The notes under the pieces: generated by a model
The model's database searches: none
Told to the model about the DNA's origin: nothing
The model's input: the letters and a program-made list of their open reading frames with translations, nothing else
Position numbers and translations under genes: made by a program
Source of the DNA: Aliicoccus persicus_A
GTDB lineage: Bacteria; Bacillota; Bacilli; Staphylococcales; Salinicoccaceae
Reading direction: 5' to 3'
DNA length: 20,564 bases
NCBI GenBank assembly: GCA_020741755.1
Contig: DYYI01000049.1
Coordinates: 1 to 20,564, forward strand
Shown here: piece after piece, positions 7,207-12,677 of the stretch
How positions within the stretch are numbered: the stretch's first letter is position 1
Layout of the letters: each line of letters begins with the position of its first letter

Positions 7207-7288
7207 TATAACCTCTCCATGAAGGTCACAACGAATTCATTTCAGCAATTCATCATAACCTTTTATTTTATAAATGGTTGATAATGAA
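7202..7288 (-). promoter_or_regulatory. Four-segment macrolide attenuator of erm
   Basis: Four RNA segments can pair alternately, as in ermC. Segment 1 (7288-7276, inside leader 2) pairs with segment 2 (7260-7249) over 12 pairs with one bulged C. Segment 3 (7235-7223) pairs with segment 4 (7214-7202) over 13 pairs, three of them G-U, hiding part of the SD and the erm ATG. The alternative is segment 2 with segment 3 (7260-7247 with 7237-7224), 14 pairs including G-U, which frees segment 4. A ribosome stalled on leader 2 would cover segment 1 and trigger the switch. Segments 2 and 4 are near-copies (12 of 13 bases). Confidence 0.85.
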
Positions 7289-7322
7289 CTGCATCAATTA
7301 CAAAAATACAAAAATTACACAT
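7263..7322 (-). CDS. erm leader peptide 2, 19 aa, IFVI arrest type
   Basis: A 19-codon reading frame, MCNFCIFVIDAVHYQPFIK, with its own SD (AAGGAG, 7337-7332) nine bases before ATG. It closely resembles the 19-aa ErmC leader: the arrest motif IFVI stands at residues 6-9, the same positions, and HYQP follows at 12-15. In ErmC, a macrolide-bound ribosome stalls at residue 9 and releases the downstream SD. Codons 11-15 form segment 1 of the attenuator. Residue 10 is Asp, where the ErmC leader has Ser. Confidence 0.88.
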   Translation of the reverse strand: MCNFCIFVIDAVHYQPFIK

Positions 7323-7333
7323 ATTAAAATTCT

Positions 7334-7369
7334 CCTTCATCATTTAGTCTGCTGACTTAAACGTGAAGG
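7334..7369 (-). promoter_or_regulatory. Hairpin sequestering the SD of leader 2
   Basis: CCTTCA (7369-7364), inside the end of leader 1, pairs with TGAAGG (7339-7334), which overlaps the SD of leader 2. An inner stem TTTA-(A)-GTC with GAC-TAAA and a 4-base AGCA loop strengthens it. A second copy of CCTTCA lies at 7225-7220, next to the erm SD, offering another partner for the same TGAAGG. This is the arrangement expected if stalling on leader 1 first opens leader 2, as described for ermA of Tn554. Confidence 0.75.
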
Positions 7370-7401
7370 TTATTTGTTACAAACATTGAGCATAAACCCA
7401 T
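7357..7401 (-). CDS. erm leader peptide 1, 14 aa
   Basis: A 14-codon frame, MGLCSMFVTNNLHV, with an excellent SD (AAGGAGG, 7415-7409) seven bases before its ATG. It is the first translated frame after the predicted transcription start. MFVT at residues 6-9 stands where arrest peptides carry IFVI, so a macrolide-dependent stall there is plausible but not proven. Its stop lies in the hairpin that covers the leader 2 SD. Two-leader control is known from ermA, whose first leader is 15 aa; the sequence here is different. Confidence 0.75.
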   Translation of the reverse strand: MGLCSMFVTNNLHV

Positions 7402-7427
7402 AGAAATTCCTCCTTGTATTCGAACTC

Positions 7428-7456
7428 ACATTAGCATAATTAATGGTTGAATTCAA
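7428..7456 (-). promoter_or_regulatory. erm promoter
   Basis: Minus-strand -35 TTGAAT (7456-7451), a 17-base spacer and -10 TAATGT (7433-7428) preceded by an extended-type TG (7436-7435). Transcription would start near 7421, just before the leader 1 SD. It lies in the 75-base gap after the second SMR gene. Confidence 0.6.
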
Positions 7457-7476
7457 AAACAATGATAATACGATTC

Positions 7477-7827
7477 TTATGCCACGTTTGTACTTTTTGT
7501 TGGTTCTGATTTTTTATTAAAATTCATAATGACAACACCAGCAATAATGATGATTAGACCAAAAATATTTAATGTAGAGAGGTCTTCATTAAAAGCAAAC
7601 ATACCAACTAAAGCGGTGCCTGCCGTTCCAAGTCCCGCCCAAACACTGTATGCGATACTGAGTGGAATATGTTTTAATGTAATGATCAGCAATGTGAATG
7701 AAATACCAAACCCAATAATCAGGGCGATGGTTGGTGTAATATTAGTAAAACCATTAGAAAGCTTAAGCATTGATGTAGAAAAAATTTCAAATAGTATTGA
7801 TGTTAACAATAAAATATAATACTTCAA
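7477..7827 (-). CDS. SMR family exporter, second subunit, 116 aa
   Basis: A four-TM small multidrug resistance protein. The essential membrane glutamate is in TM1 (LFEIFSTSMLKLS, Glu14), and the TM3 motif YSVWAGLGTAG is present. A charged 13-residue tail (KKSEPTKSTNVA region) follows TM4, making it longer than its partner. It starts with TTG at 7827, nine bases after an AAGGGG SD, 25 bases behind the first SMR gene. Paired SMR proteins often act as heterodimers with opposite topology, exporting cationic drugs or guanidinium compounds with proton exchange. No guanidine riboswitch is visible ahead of the operon; control is by the TetR gene. The tail suggests this subunit differs in topology or regulation. 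Confidence 0.88.
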   Translation of the reverse strand: MKYYILLLTSILFEIFSTSMLKLSNGFTNITPTIALIIGFGISFTLLIITLKHIPLSIAYSVWAGLGTAGTALVGMFAFNEDLSTLNIFGLIIIIAGVVIMNFNKKSEPTKSTNVA

Positions 7828-7852
7828 AATAAGAATCCCCTTTTATTTTTAT

Positions 7853-8167
7853 TTAAATTCTCATCAGAACGATACCAACAATCAATAAGAGAATACCGAA
7901 AGCCATTTGTACGGTAATCTTTTCCTTAAATACTAAAAATCCAACAAGTGCTGTTAACGCTGTACCTACTCCACTCCACGTTGCATAAGCGAAACTCAAT
8001 GGAATAGATACAAGGGCTAACGATAGTGCATAAAATGATAATGCATAACCAACAACTACCCCAAGTAGCGCGAGCACCTTTTTATTTTTACTGATCGAAG
8101 TTAACTTCATCATCGTCGTACCAAATACCTCTGAAACAATTGCACCCGCTAATAATAGATATCCCAT
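7853..8167 (-). CDS. SMR family exporter, first subunit, 104 aa
   Basis: Standard-length SMR protein with four TM helices. Glu13 in TM1 (AIVSEVFGTTMMKLT) is the proton and substrate site of the family, and YATWSGVGTAL in TM3 is the signature loop. Its ATG shares a base with the stop codon of the TetR gene (TAATG), which couples their translation. With the next gene it makes a two-subunit exporter in the inner membrane, similar in layout to YkkCD-type pairs. The likely substrates are lipophilic cations or guanidinium compounds; the sequence does not separate these. Confidence 0.9.
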   Translation of the reverse strand: MGYLLLAGAIVSEVFGTTMMKLTSISKNKKVLALLGVVVGYALSFYALSLALVSIPLSFAYATWSGVGTALTALVGFLVFKEKITVQMAFGILLLIVGIVLMRI

Positions 8168-8703
8168 TATGCCACTTCACTTTCCAGTCGTTTACAGTAA
8201 TCGAGAACAACTTTTTTCATTTTTTCTTTATCTTGCATAGCGTATCCATACATGATTGAAAACAAGATGCCATCACAAATCATGCGCAGCTCTAATATGT
8301 TATATTGATCACCATCATCTTGAATGAACAATTTAACCCATTTTTTCGATACTACTTCCCACAGTTCCTTACTTTTACCGGCTTCTTGAGACGAAATAAA
8401 AACTGCTGAAAGTAAAACATTCTCAGAATCCTCTAAGATATCGATCGTCGCTAATGCATATGCACGTATAAATTGGTACGGACCAGATAACTTAGCTTTG
8501 TATGATGACATTTTTTCATCAAATTCTTCGATTACCATTTCATTCATTTTCAAGAGGAGTAACTCTTTACTCTCAAAATGATAGAGAACGCCACCTTTAG
8601 TCATCTCAGATTTTTCTGCGAGATACTGCATCGTTAATTTTTGCATGCCCTCTTCATTTATAATCTTAGCCGCATTTGTGAGTAGTTCTTCTTTTTTACT
8701 CAA
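8167..8703 (-). CDS. TetR family repressor of the SMR operon, 178 aa
   Basis: The N-terminal helix-turn-helix lies at about residues 23-48 (LTMQYLAEKSEMTKGGVLYHFESKEELL-like, with the TetR GGVLYHFxSKE signature). The remaining 130 residues are the helical ligand and dimer domain, with a C-terminal region resembling TetR_C proteins that control efflux pumps. The start is TTG at 8703, nine bases after GGAG; no ATG is available in frame. It heads the operon TetR-SMR-SMR and overlaps the first SMR gene by one base. A 30-bp inverted repeat just upstream is its obvious operator, so it is likely an autorepressor released by a pump substrate. Confidence 0.9.
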   Translation of the reverse strand: MSKKEELLTNAAKIINEEGMQKLTMQYLAEKSEMTKGGVLYHFESKELLLLKMNEMVIEEFDEKMSSYKAKLSGPYQFIRAYALATIDILEDSENVLLSAVFISSQEAGKSKELWEVVSKKWVKLFIQDDGDQYNILELRMICDGILFSIMYGYAMQDKEKMKKVVLDYCKRLESEVA

Positions 8704-8724
8704 AACAAGTCACTCCACATTTAA

Positions 8725-8754
8725 ATTACTATACTGAACGGTCAGTATAGTAAT
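8725..8754. promoter_or_regulatory. TetR operator, 30-bp inverted repeat
   Basis: Perfect 13-bp arms (ATTACTATACTGA and its complement) with a 4-base ACGG spacer, 21 bases upstream of the TetR start. Both arms carry TATACT/TATAGT-like hexamers, so bound repressor would cover the promoter. The length and symmetry fit a TetR dimer, or two dimers as with QacR. Confidence 0.85.
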
Positions 8755-8788
8755 ATTATCATACAGATTTTAATTTATGCAATAATAA

Positions 8789-8815
8789 AAGACAGTGAAT
8801 TTTCATCACTGTCTT
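8789..8815 (-). terminator. Terminator of the butanediol dehydrogenase gene
   Basis: AAGACAGTGA (8789-8798) pairs perfectly with TCACTGTCTT (8806-8815) over a 7-base loop. On the minus strand it runs into TTTTATTATT. It lies 22 bases beyond the dehydrogenase stop and insulates the TetR-SMR operon. Confidence 0.85.
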
Positions 8816-8837
8816 GTACTTCTGTTTATGTTATTTT

Positions 8838-9905
8838 TTATAGTCCACTTGGTGAGATCAGAACTTTAGCTTGACTCTTGTCTGTATTGAGCAGTTCAAT
8901 ACCATCTTTAACAACATCGTCTAATGCAATTCGATTTGTTACGACTTGTTTCACATCAAGTTTTCCATCAGCAATGGCTTTAATTACCGGCTGATAATCA
9001 TGCGCATACGCAAGTGAGAACTTAATCTCTCCTTCAATCATTAATAGATCGTTTGGATTGAATGAAACTTCACCGCCGAATCCGGCGATTACTTGTACAG
9101 TACCTCTACGCTTAATTGATGCAACAGCACTCTTAAATGTTGGGTTCGCACCTGCCGCTTCAAATGCAACATCAACACCTTTATTGCCAGTTATTTCTCT
9201 AATTTTTTTAACTGCATCTTCATCTGCTGGGTTGATCACATACGTAGCACCTAGTTCTTTCGCCTTATCTAATCTCTCTTGAGACAAGTCGATAACGAAA
9301 GTTTCAGCAGCACCATAAGCTTGCGCACATAGTAAAGTTAATAGACCTATTGGACCTGCGCCATAAATTGCAGCACTTTGACCTGCTTTCAATCCAGACT
9401 CCCCAACAGCACGGAACGCAACAGCAGTTGGTTCAACAAGAGCACCTTCTTCTAACGAAACCCCTTCAGGAAGTTTGTGGAATTGTTTTTCGTCTGCAAC
9501 AAAGTATTCAGCGAATCCACCATCAGTTACAAGCCCATAGAACCCAGCATTTGATACTTCACATAAGTTGTATATACCTCTGCGACAAGATTCACATTCA
9601 CCACAGTATAATACAGGTTCAATTGCAACTTGATCTCCTACTTCAAACCCTTTCACACCTTCGCCAACTTCTTCAACTGTACCTGAAAACTCATGTCCGA
9701 GTACGAACGGCACTTTATCTTTTGAAAGTGGGTGTTCTTCAAACGCGATTCCTAATCCATGGTTATATGCATGTAAATCACTACCACAAATACCAGCCCA
9801 AGCAACCTTAACCTTAACTTGACCAGCTTTTGTTTCCTTTACTTCTACTTCCTCGATGCGTAAATCCTTCTCGCCGTAAATAACGGCTGCTTTCATCTTA
9901 GACAT
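8838..9905 (-). CDS. bdhA: Zinc-dependent (R,R)-butanediol dehydrogenase type, 355 aa
   Basis: A medium-chain dehydrogenase that interconverts acetoin and 2,3-butanediol with NAD(H), part of overflow and low-oxygen metabolism. Catalytic zinc ligands are Cys40, His71 and Glu72 (GHEFSG). Structural zinc is held by Cys101, 104, 107 and 115 (CGECESCRRGIYNLC). The Rossmann motif GAGPIG is at 182-187, and the N-terminal GICGSDLHAY and IEPVLYC are typical of the butanediol branch. The length is the family norm. The ATG is seven bases after GAGG. The gene is monocistronic with its own terminator, and a CcpA-like site lies between the promoter -10 and the start. A related sorbitol- or threonine-type dehydrogenase is possible but less likely. 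Confidence 0.87.
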   Translation of the reverse strand: MSKMKAAVIYGEKDLRIEEVEVKETKAGQVKVKVAWAGICGSDLHAYNHGLGIAFEEHPLSKDKVPFVLGHEFSGTVEEVGEGVKGFEVGDQVAIEPVLYCGECESCRRGIYNLCEVSNAGFYGLVTDGGFAEYFVADEKQFHKLPEGVSLEEGALVEPTAVAFRAVGESGLKAGQSAAIYGAGPIGLLTLLCAQAYGAAETFVIDLSQERLDKAKELGATYVINPADEDAVKKIREITGNKGVDVAFEAAGANPTFKSAVASIKRRGTVQVIAGFGGEVSFNPNDLLMIEGEIKFSLAYAHDYQPVIKAIADGKLDVKQVVTNRIALDDVVKDGIELLNTDKSQAKVLISPSGL

Positions 9906-9925
9906 TTCCTCACCTCAAAGAATTT

Positions 9926-9939
9926 TGTAAATGCTTTCA
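9926..9939 (-). promoter_or_regulatory. Candidate cre (CcpA) site before the butanediol dehydrogenase
   Basis: Minus-strand TGAAAGCATTTACA matches the cre consensus TGWAARCGNTWNCA in 13 of 14 positions (A for the central G). It lies downstream of a TATAAT -10 (9945-9950), where CcpA would act as a roadblock. The flanking TTGTAAATGCTTTCATAT also resembles a poor Rex site (three mismatches). Confidence 0.45.
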
Positions 9940-10014
9940 TATACATTATATATTATTCTAAAAATTAAGTGGTTGTTTTTGATTATCGATACTAAGGACA
10001 ATATCTTTCTTTTC

Positions 10015-10029
10015 TTGTATCATGTACAA
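10015..10029. promoter_or_regulatory. Inverted repeat before the DHA2 transporter
   Basis: TTGTATCATGTACAA: 5-bp arms TTGTA/TACAA with a 5-base spacer, 21 bases ahead of the TTG start of the MFS gene. It could be an operator for an unlinked regulator. The arms are short, so chance is possible. Confidence 0.25.
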
Positions 10030-10050
10030 TGCCTTTTAGGATGTGATGAT

Positions 10051-11448
10051 TTGAATAGTAAAGAGAAAAAAATTGTATTTGCATTATTGATATCAACATT
10101 TTTAGCTGCGATCGAAGTCACGATAATTAGTACGGCAATGCCGACAATTGTCGATGTTTTAGGTGGTTTCGAACTAATCAGCTGGGTGTTCGCTATATAT
10201 TTATTATCAATATCTGTTACTACGCCAATATGGGGGAAGCTCGCTGACTTAACAGGCAGGAAGAAGATTTTTATAATTGGTGTCACAATTTTCTTAACTG
10301 GTTCTGCTTTGTCCGGACTTTCTCAAAACATGGGACAACTGATATTTTTTAGAGCCATTCAAGGGATAGGTGCTGGTGCAATAAATCCAATGACTTTTAC
10401 AATTGTGGCTGACGTTTTTAATTTAAGACAAAGAGCGCGCGTTCAAGGACTGATTAGCGCGATGTGGGGGATTGCTGCAGTCTTGGGTCCATTAACCGGT
10501 GGATTTCTCACAGATTACGTGTCATGGCGATGGATTTTTTTAATTAATATTCCATTTGGACTACTTGCTATCTGGATGATTAGTAGAAATTTAGTTGAGC
10601 ACTATGAAAAAAAGAAGCCGAGCATCGATTACGGTGGTGCACTGTCATTCACCATCGGTATCTCCGCACTGCTTCTCGCATTACTTTCATTGGATATTGA
10701 GAGTAGTATTGGTCTGTCCTCAACTCAATTAATTGTTTTATTCATTGTTGCTATTATATTTATGGTACTTTTCATTGTGGTGGAAAGACGTCATAAAGAA
10801 CCGATGATTCCGCTTCAATTATTTAATATTAAGGACATTACATTTGCTGTCTTTGCATCATTTTTAACAAGTATGATATTGATTAGTATGTCCGCATTCT
10901 TGCCGCTGTGGATACAGAATGTACTCGGTATGGGTGCCACTGCAACTGGAATTGTACTCATTCCACTCAGTGTCGGTTGGCCGATTGGTTCTGTGCTAAG
11001 CGGTCGTGTATTTATTGAGAAACTCGGCATAAAGCAAACAGCGCTTCTGGGTGTGAGTTTTATCTTTATTGGTTCTGTGCTGTTAACAACGATTACACCT
11101 GAAACACCACTCACAATCTTGGCATTATATATATTTGTGATTGGCCTTGGGTTTGGATTTTCAATGACCAGTTTCACGGTCATCATCCAGTCCTCTGCAC
11201 CACCAGAAATGAGAGGTTCGGCAGGTTCTTTAATTACGCTATTTCGTACATTAGGGCAAGCCATCGGGGTCGCTGTATTAGGTACCTCAATGAATTTAGC
11301 GATTCAAACTGTTGCGAGTGAAAATCCTGCGATGGCTGTAGCAGACGGGTTACATGTGGTGTTTATCATCTCTGTAATCATCAGTATATTAAGCTTGATC
11401 GTGACATTTTTAATTCCGAAAAGATCTTTAGATGAATACAAATATTAG
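10051..11448 (+). CDS. DHA2-family MFS drug transporter, 14 TM, 465 aa
   Basis: A 14-TM drug:proton antiporter of the EmrB/QacA group. Motif A is GKLADLTGRKK (62-72), and the antiporter motif C is GIAAVLGPLTGG (140-151). The TM1 motif reads AAIEVTIISTAMPTI with Glu22 where QacA-type pumps carry Asp. Of the possible starts, the TTG at 10051 follows AGGATGTGA, a one-mismatch SD, by the right distance; earlier in-frame ATGs fall before the SD and would add a 40-residue hydrophobic extension unlike the family. It diverges from the butanediol dehydrogenase gene and ends 6 bases before the convergent formate/nitrite gene, with no visible terminator between. No regulator is adjacent. Substrate unknown. 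Confidence 0.85.
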   Translation: MNSKEKKIVFALLISTFLAAIEVTIISTAMPTIVDVLGGFELISWVFAIYLLSISVTTPIWGKLADLTGRKKIFIIGVTIFLTGSALSGLSQNMGQLIFFRAIQGIGAGAINPMTFTIVADVFNLRQRARVQGLISAMWGIAAVLGPLTGGFLTDYVSWRWIFLINIPFGLLAIWMISRNLVEHYEKKKPSIDYGGALSFTIGISALLLALLSLDIESSIGLSSTQLIVLFIVAIIFMVLFIVVERRHKEPMIPLQLFNIKDITFAVFASFLTSMILISMSAFLPLWIQNVLGMGATATGIVLIPLSVGWPIGSVLSGRVFIEKLGIKQTALLGVSFIFIGSVLLTTITPETPLTILALYIFVIGLGFGFSMTSFTVIIQSSAPPEMRGSAGSLITLFRTLGQAIGVAVLGTSMNLAIQTVASENPAMAVADGLHVVFIISVIISILSLIVTFLIPKRSLDEYKY

Positions 11449-11454
11449 CGATTC

Positions 11455-12237
11455 TTATTCTTTCGTTAAGAAGTGTAGTGTACATGCTGTGAACAAGAAG
11501 CCGGCAACAAAGTTTGCCAGTGTGACAGGGATTTGATTCCAAACCCACCAGTCAGTAAAGCTAATATCTGCACCGAGCATCATGCCAGCAGGTATCACAA
11601 ACATATTCACTACAGCATGTTCAAAACCTTGTCCAAAGAAAATGAAGACCGGCAACCACATCGCTGCAATTTTACCAACAGTTGCAGTGGATGTATTCGC
11701 CATGACAGCACCGAGCGTCACCATGAAGTTACATAACAATGCTTTGACGATTACGACGACCATACCATCCGATCCGAGTGCCTGATATGCAATCGTCTTA
11801 CCCTCAGCAACATTGATAATCTGGTTAATAAGCGCTGACTCATTTACATGCCCAAATTGTGTCACTGCTATAACGTAAAGAAAAGCATACAAAACCGCAC
11901 CCATCAAGTTCCCTAAAAATGCCCATGTGAAGTTCCTCATGATGAGCGGTATCGTCGTTTTATTTCTGAACCTCGCCATCGGTAACATTGCAAAGCTACC
12001 CGTAACAAGTTCAAGATTTAAAATAAGCACCATTACGAAACCAACAGGGAAAACAATCGCGCCGACAATATCTAATCCAGTTTGCGTTGCAGCTGTATAA
12101 GCAAGAGTCGTCGCATAACCTAAAAATGCACCGGATAACATCGCTGAAATGATAATACGCATGACAGACAAACGTGTTTTTTTAGCACCAGCTTCTGCCA
12201 TATTGGCAACCACTTGATTCGGTTTTACATAGTCCAC
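11455..12237 (-). CDS. Formate/nitrite transporter (FNT) family, 260 aa
   Basis: A pentameric membrane channel family that moves formate, nitrite or related small anions. Both FNT signatures are present: NLELVTG (74-80) and GFEHAVVNM (204-212), with the central His207 that gates and protonates the substrate. Six TM segments and the broken helices around the signatures fit the usual length. Start is GTG at 12237, eight bases after AAGGAG. FocA (formate) and NirC (nitrite) types cannot be separated safely by eye. Two palindromes upstream resemble oxygen/redox regulator sites, in line with anaerobic use. There are no nitrite reductase or pyruvate-formate lyase genes in the window. Confidence 0.9.
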   Translation of the reverse strand: MDYVKPNQVVANMAEAGAKKTRLSVMRIIISAMLSGAFLGYATTLAYTAATQTGLDIVGAIVFPVGFVMVLILNLELVTGSFAMLPMARFRNKTTIPLIMRNFTWAFLGNLMGAVLYAFLYVIAVTQFGHVNESALINQIINVAEGKTIAYQALGSDGMVVVIVKALLCNFMVTLGAVMANTSTATVGKIAAMWLPVFIFFGQGFEHAVVNMFVIPAGMMLGADISFTDWWVWNQIPVTLANFVAGFLFTACTLHFLTKE

Positions 12238-12272
12238 ATCGCTTACTCCTTATCGTTTTCTAGTTACTTTAA

Positions 12273-12315
12273 ATTTTACTCATTTTGTTAGCTGGTGCAT
12301 GTGATTTAAATCATG
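12273..12315 (-). promoter_or_regulatory. FNT promoter with CRP/FNR-type site near -41.5
   Basis: Minus-strand -10 TAAAAT (12278-12273) has no good -35. TGTGATTTAAATCATG (12300-12315) has a perfect inner palindrome TGATTTAAATCA and resembles the TGTGA-N6-TCACA sites of Fnr and ArcR. Counting from a start near 12266, its centre falls at -41.5, the standard class II activator position. Confidence 0.5.
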
Positions 12316-12329
12316 AAATTGTGATGATA

Positions 12330-12347
12330 TTGTGAAAATTTTCATAA
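12330..12347. promoter_or_regulatory. Candidate Rex redox-repressor site
   Basis: TTGTGAAAATTTTCATAA matches the Rex consensus TTGTGAA-N4-TTCACAA in all but one position. Rex senses the NADH/NAD ratio and represses fermentative and anaerobic genes in staphylococci. The site is about 72 bases upstream of the predicted FNT start, farther than usual for simple blocking. Confidence 0.5.
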
Positions 12348-12373
12348 AGTTTGGGGTGGGTGAGGTTTGCCTC

Positions 12374-12578
12374 ATAAACTTGTGGGCGCTCAGCTTTACT
12401 GTAGGCATTCCTATATAAACTTGTGAAAACACAAATTTACGGTAGATACTTCAGCATAAACTTGTGAAACTTCAACTTTACGGTAGACACTCTAGCATAA
12501 ACTTGTGAAAACACAACTTTACGGTAGGCACTCTAGCATAAGCTTGTGAAACTTCAACTTTATGCAAGCACCTCTTTC
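12374..12578. repeat. Tandem repeat, five units of 41 bp
   Basis: Units start at 12374, 12415, 12456, 12497 and 12538, each exactly 41 bases apart and opening with ATAAACTTGTG (ATAAGCTTGTG in the last). The core varies in alternation: units 2 and 4 have GTGAAAACACAA, units 3 and 5 GTGAAACTTCAA; unit 1 is the most diverged. In unit 4 the core folds as TAAA-C-TTGTG / CACAA-C-TTTA around an AAAA loop. The 41-base period does not keep a reading frame, and no ORF covers it. The array fills most of the 440-base gap between the FNT promoter region and the clpE terminator. Confidence 0.92.
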
Positions 12579-12639
12579 GTTACTCTGTCGGTTCTCATTG
12601 GAGAGGTAGGCTCTTTTTATTTAATCAAAAACAAAAAAA

Positions 12640-12664
12640 CACCCCAAAACTAATTTTTGGGGTG
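12640..12664 (-). terminator. Terminator of clpE
   Basis: CACCCCAAAA (12640-12649) pairs with TTTTGGGGTG (12655-12664) over a 5-base loop and is followed on the minus strand by seven Ts. It lies 13 bases after the clpE stop. Confidence 0.9.
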
Positions 12665-12677
12665 CTCCATAAATCTA

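Noticed and set aside
8704..8788. Guanidine riboswitch before the SMR operon
   Set aside because: The space is taken by a TetR-type palindrome and no conserved riboswitch core is visible.
9350..9811. 153-codon open frame on the plus strand
   Set aside because: Antisense to the butanediol dehydrogenase; a Gln/Leu/His-rich low-complexity product typical of a shadow frame.
9931..10050. 40-residue N-terminal extension of the DHA2 transporter
   Set aside because: It precedes the SD, contains promoter-like DNA, and does not match the family N-terminus.
12374..12578. CRISPR array
   Set aside because: Similarity runs through the whole 41-base period and there are no unique spacers; no cas gene is present.
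12568..12617. Terminator formed by ACCTCT and AGAGGT before a T run
   Set aside because: The arms are 6 bp with a loop of about 26 bases, too weak to claim; the clpE hairpin next to it is far better.
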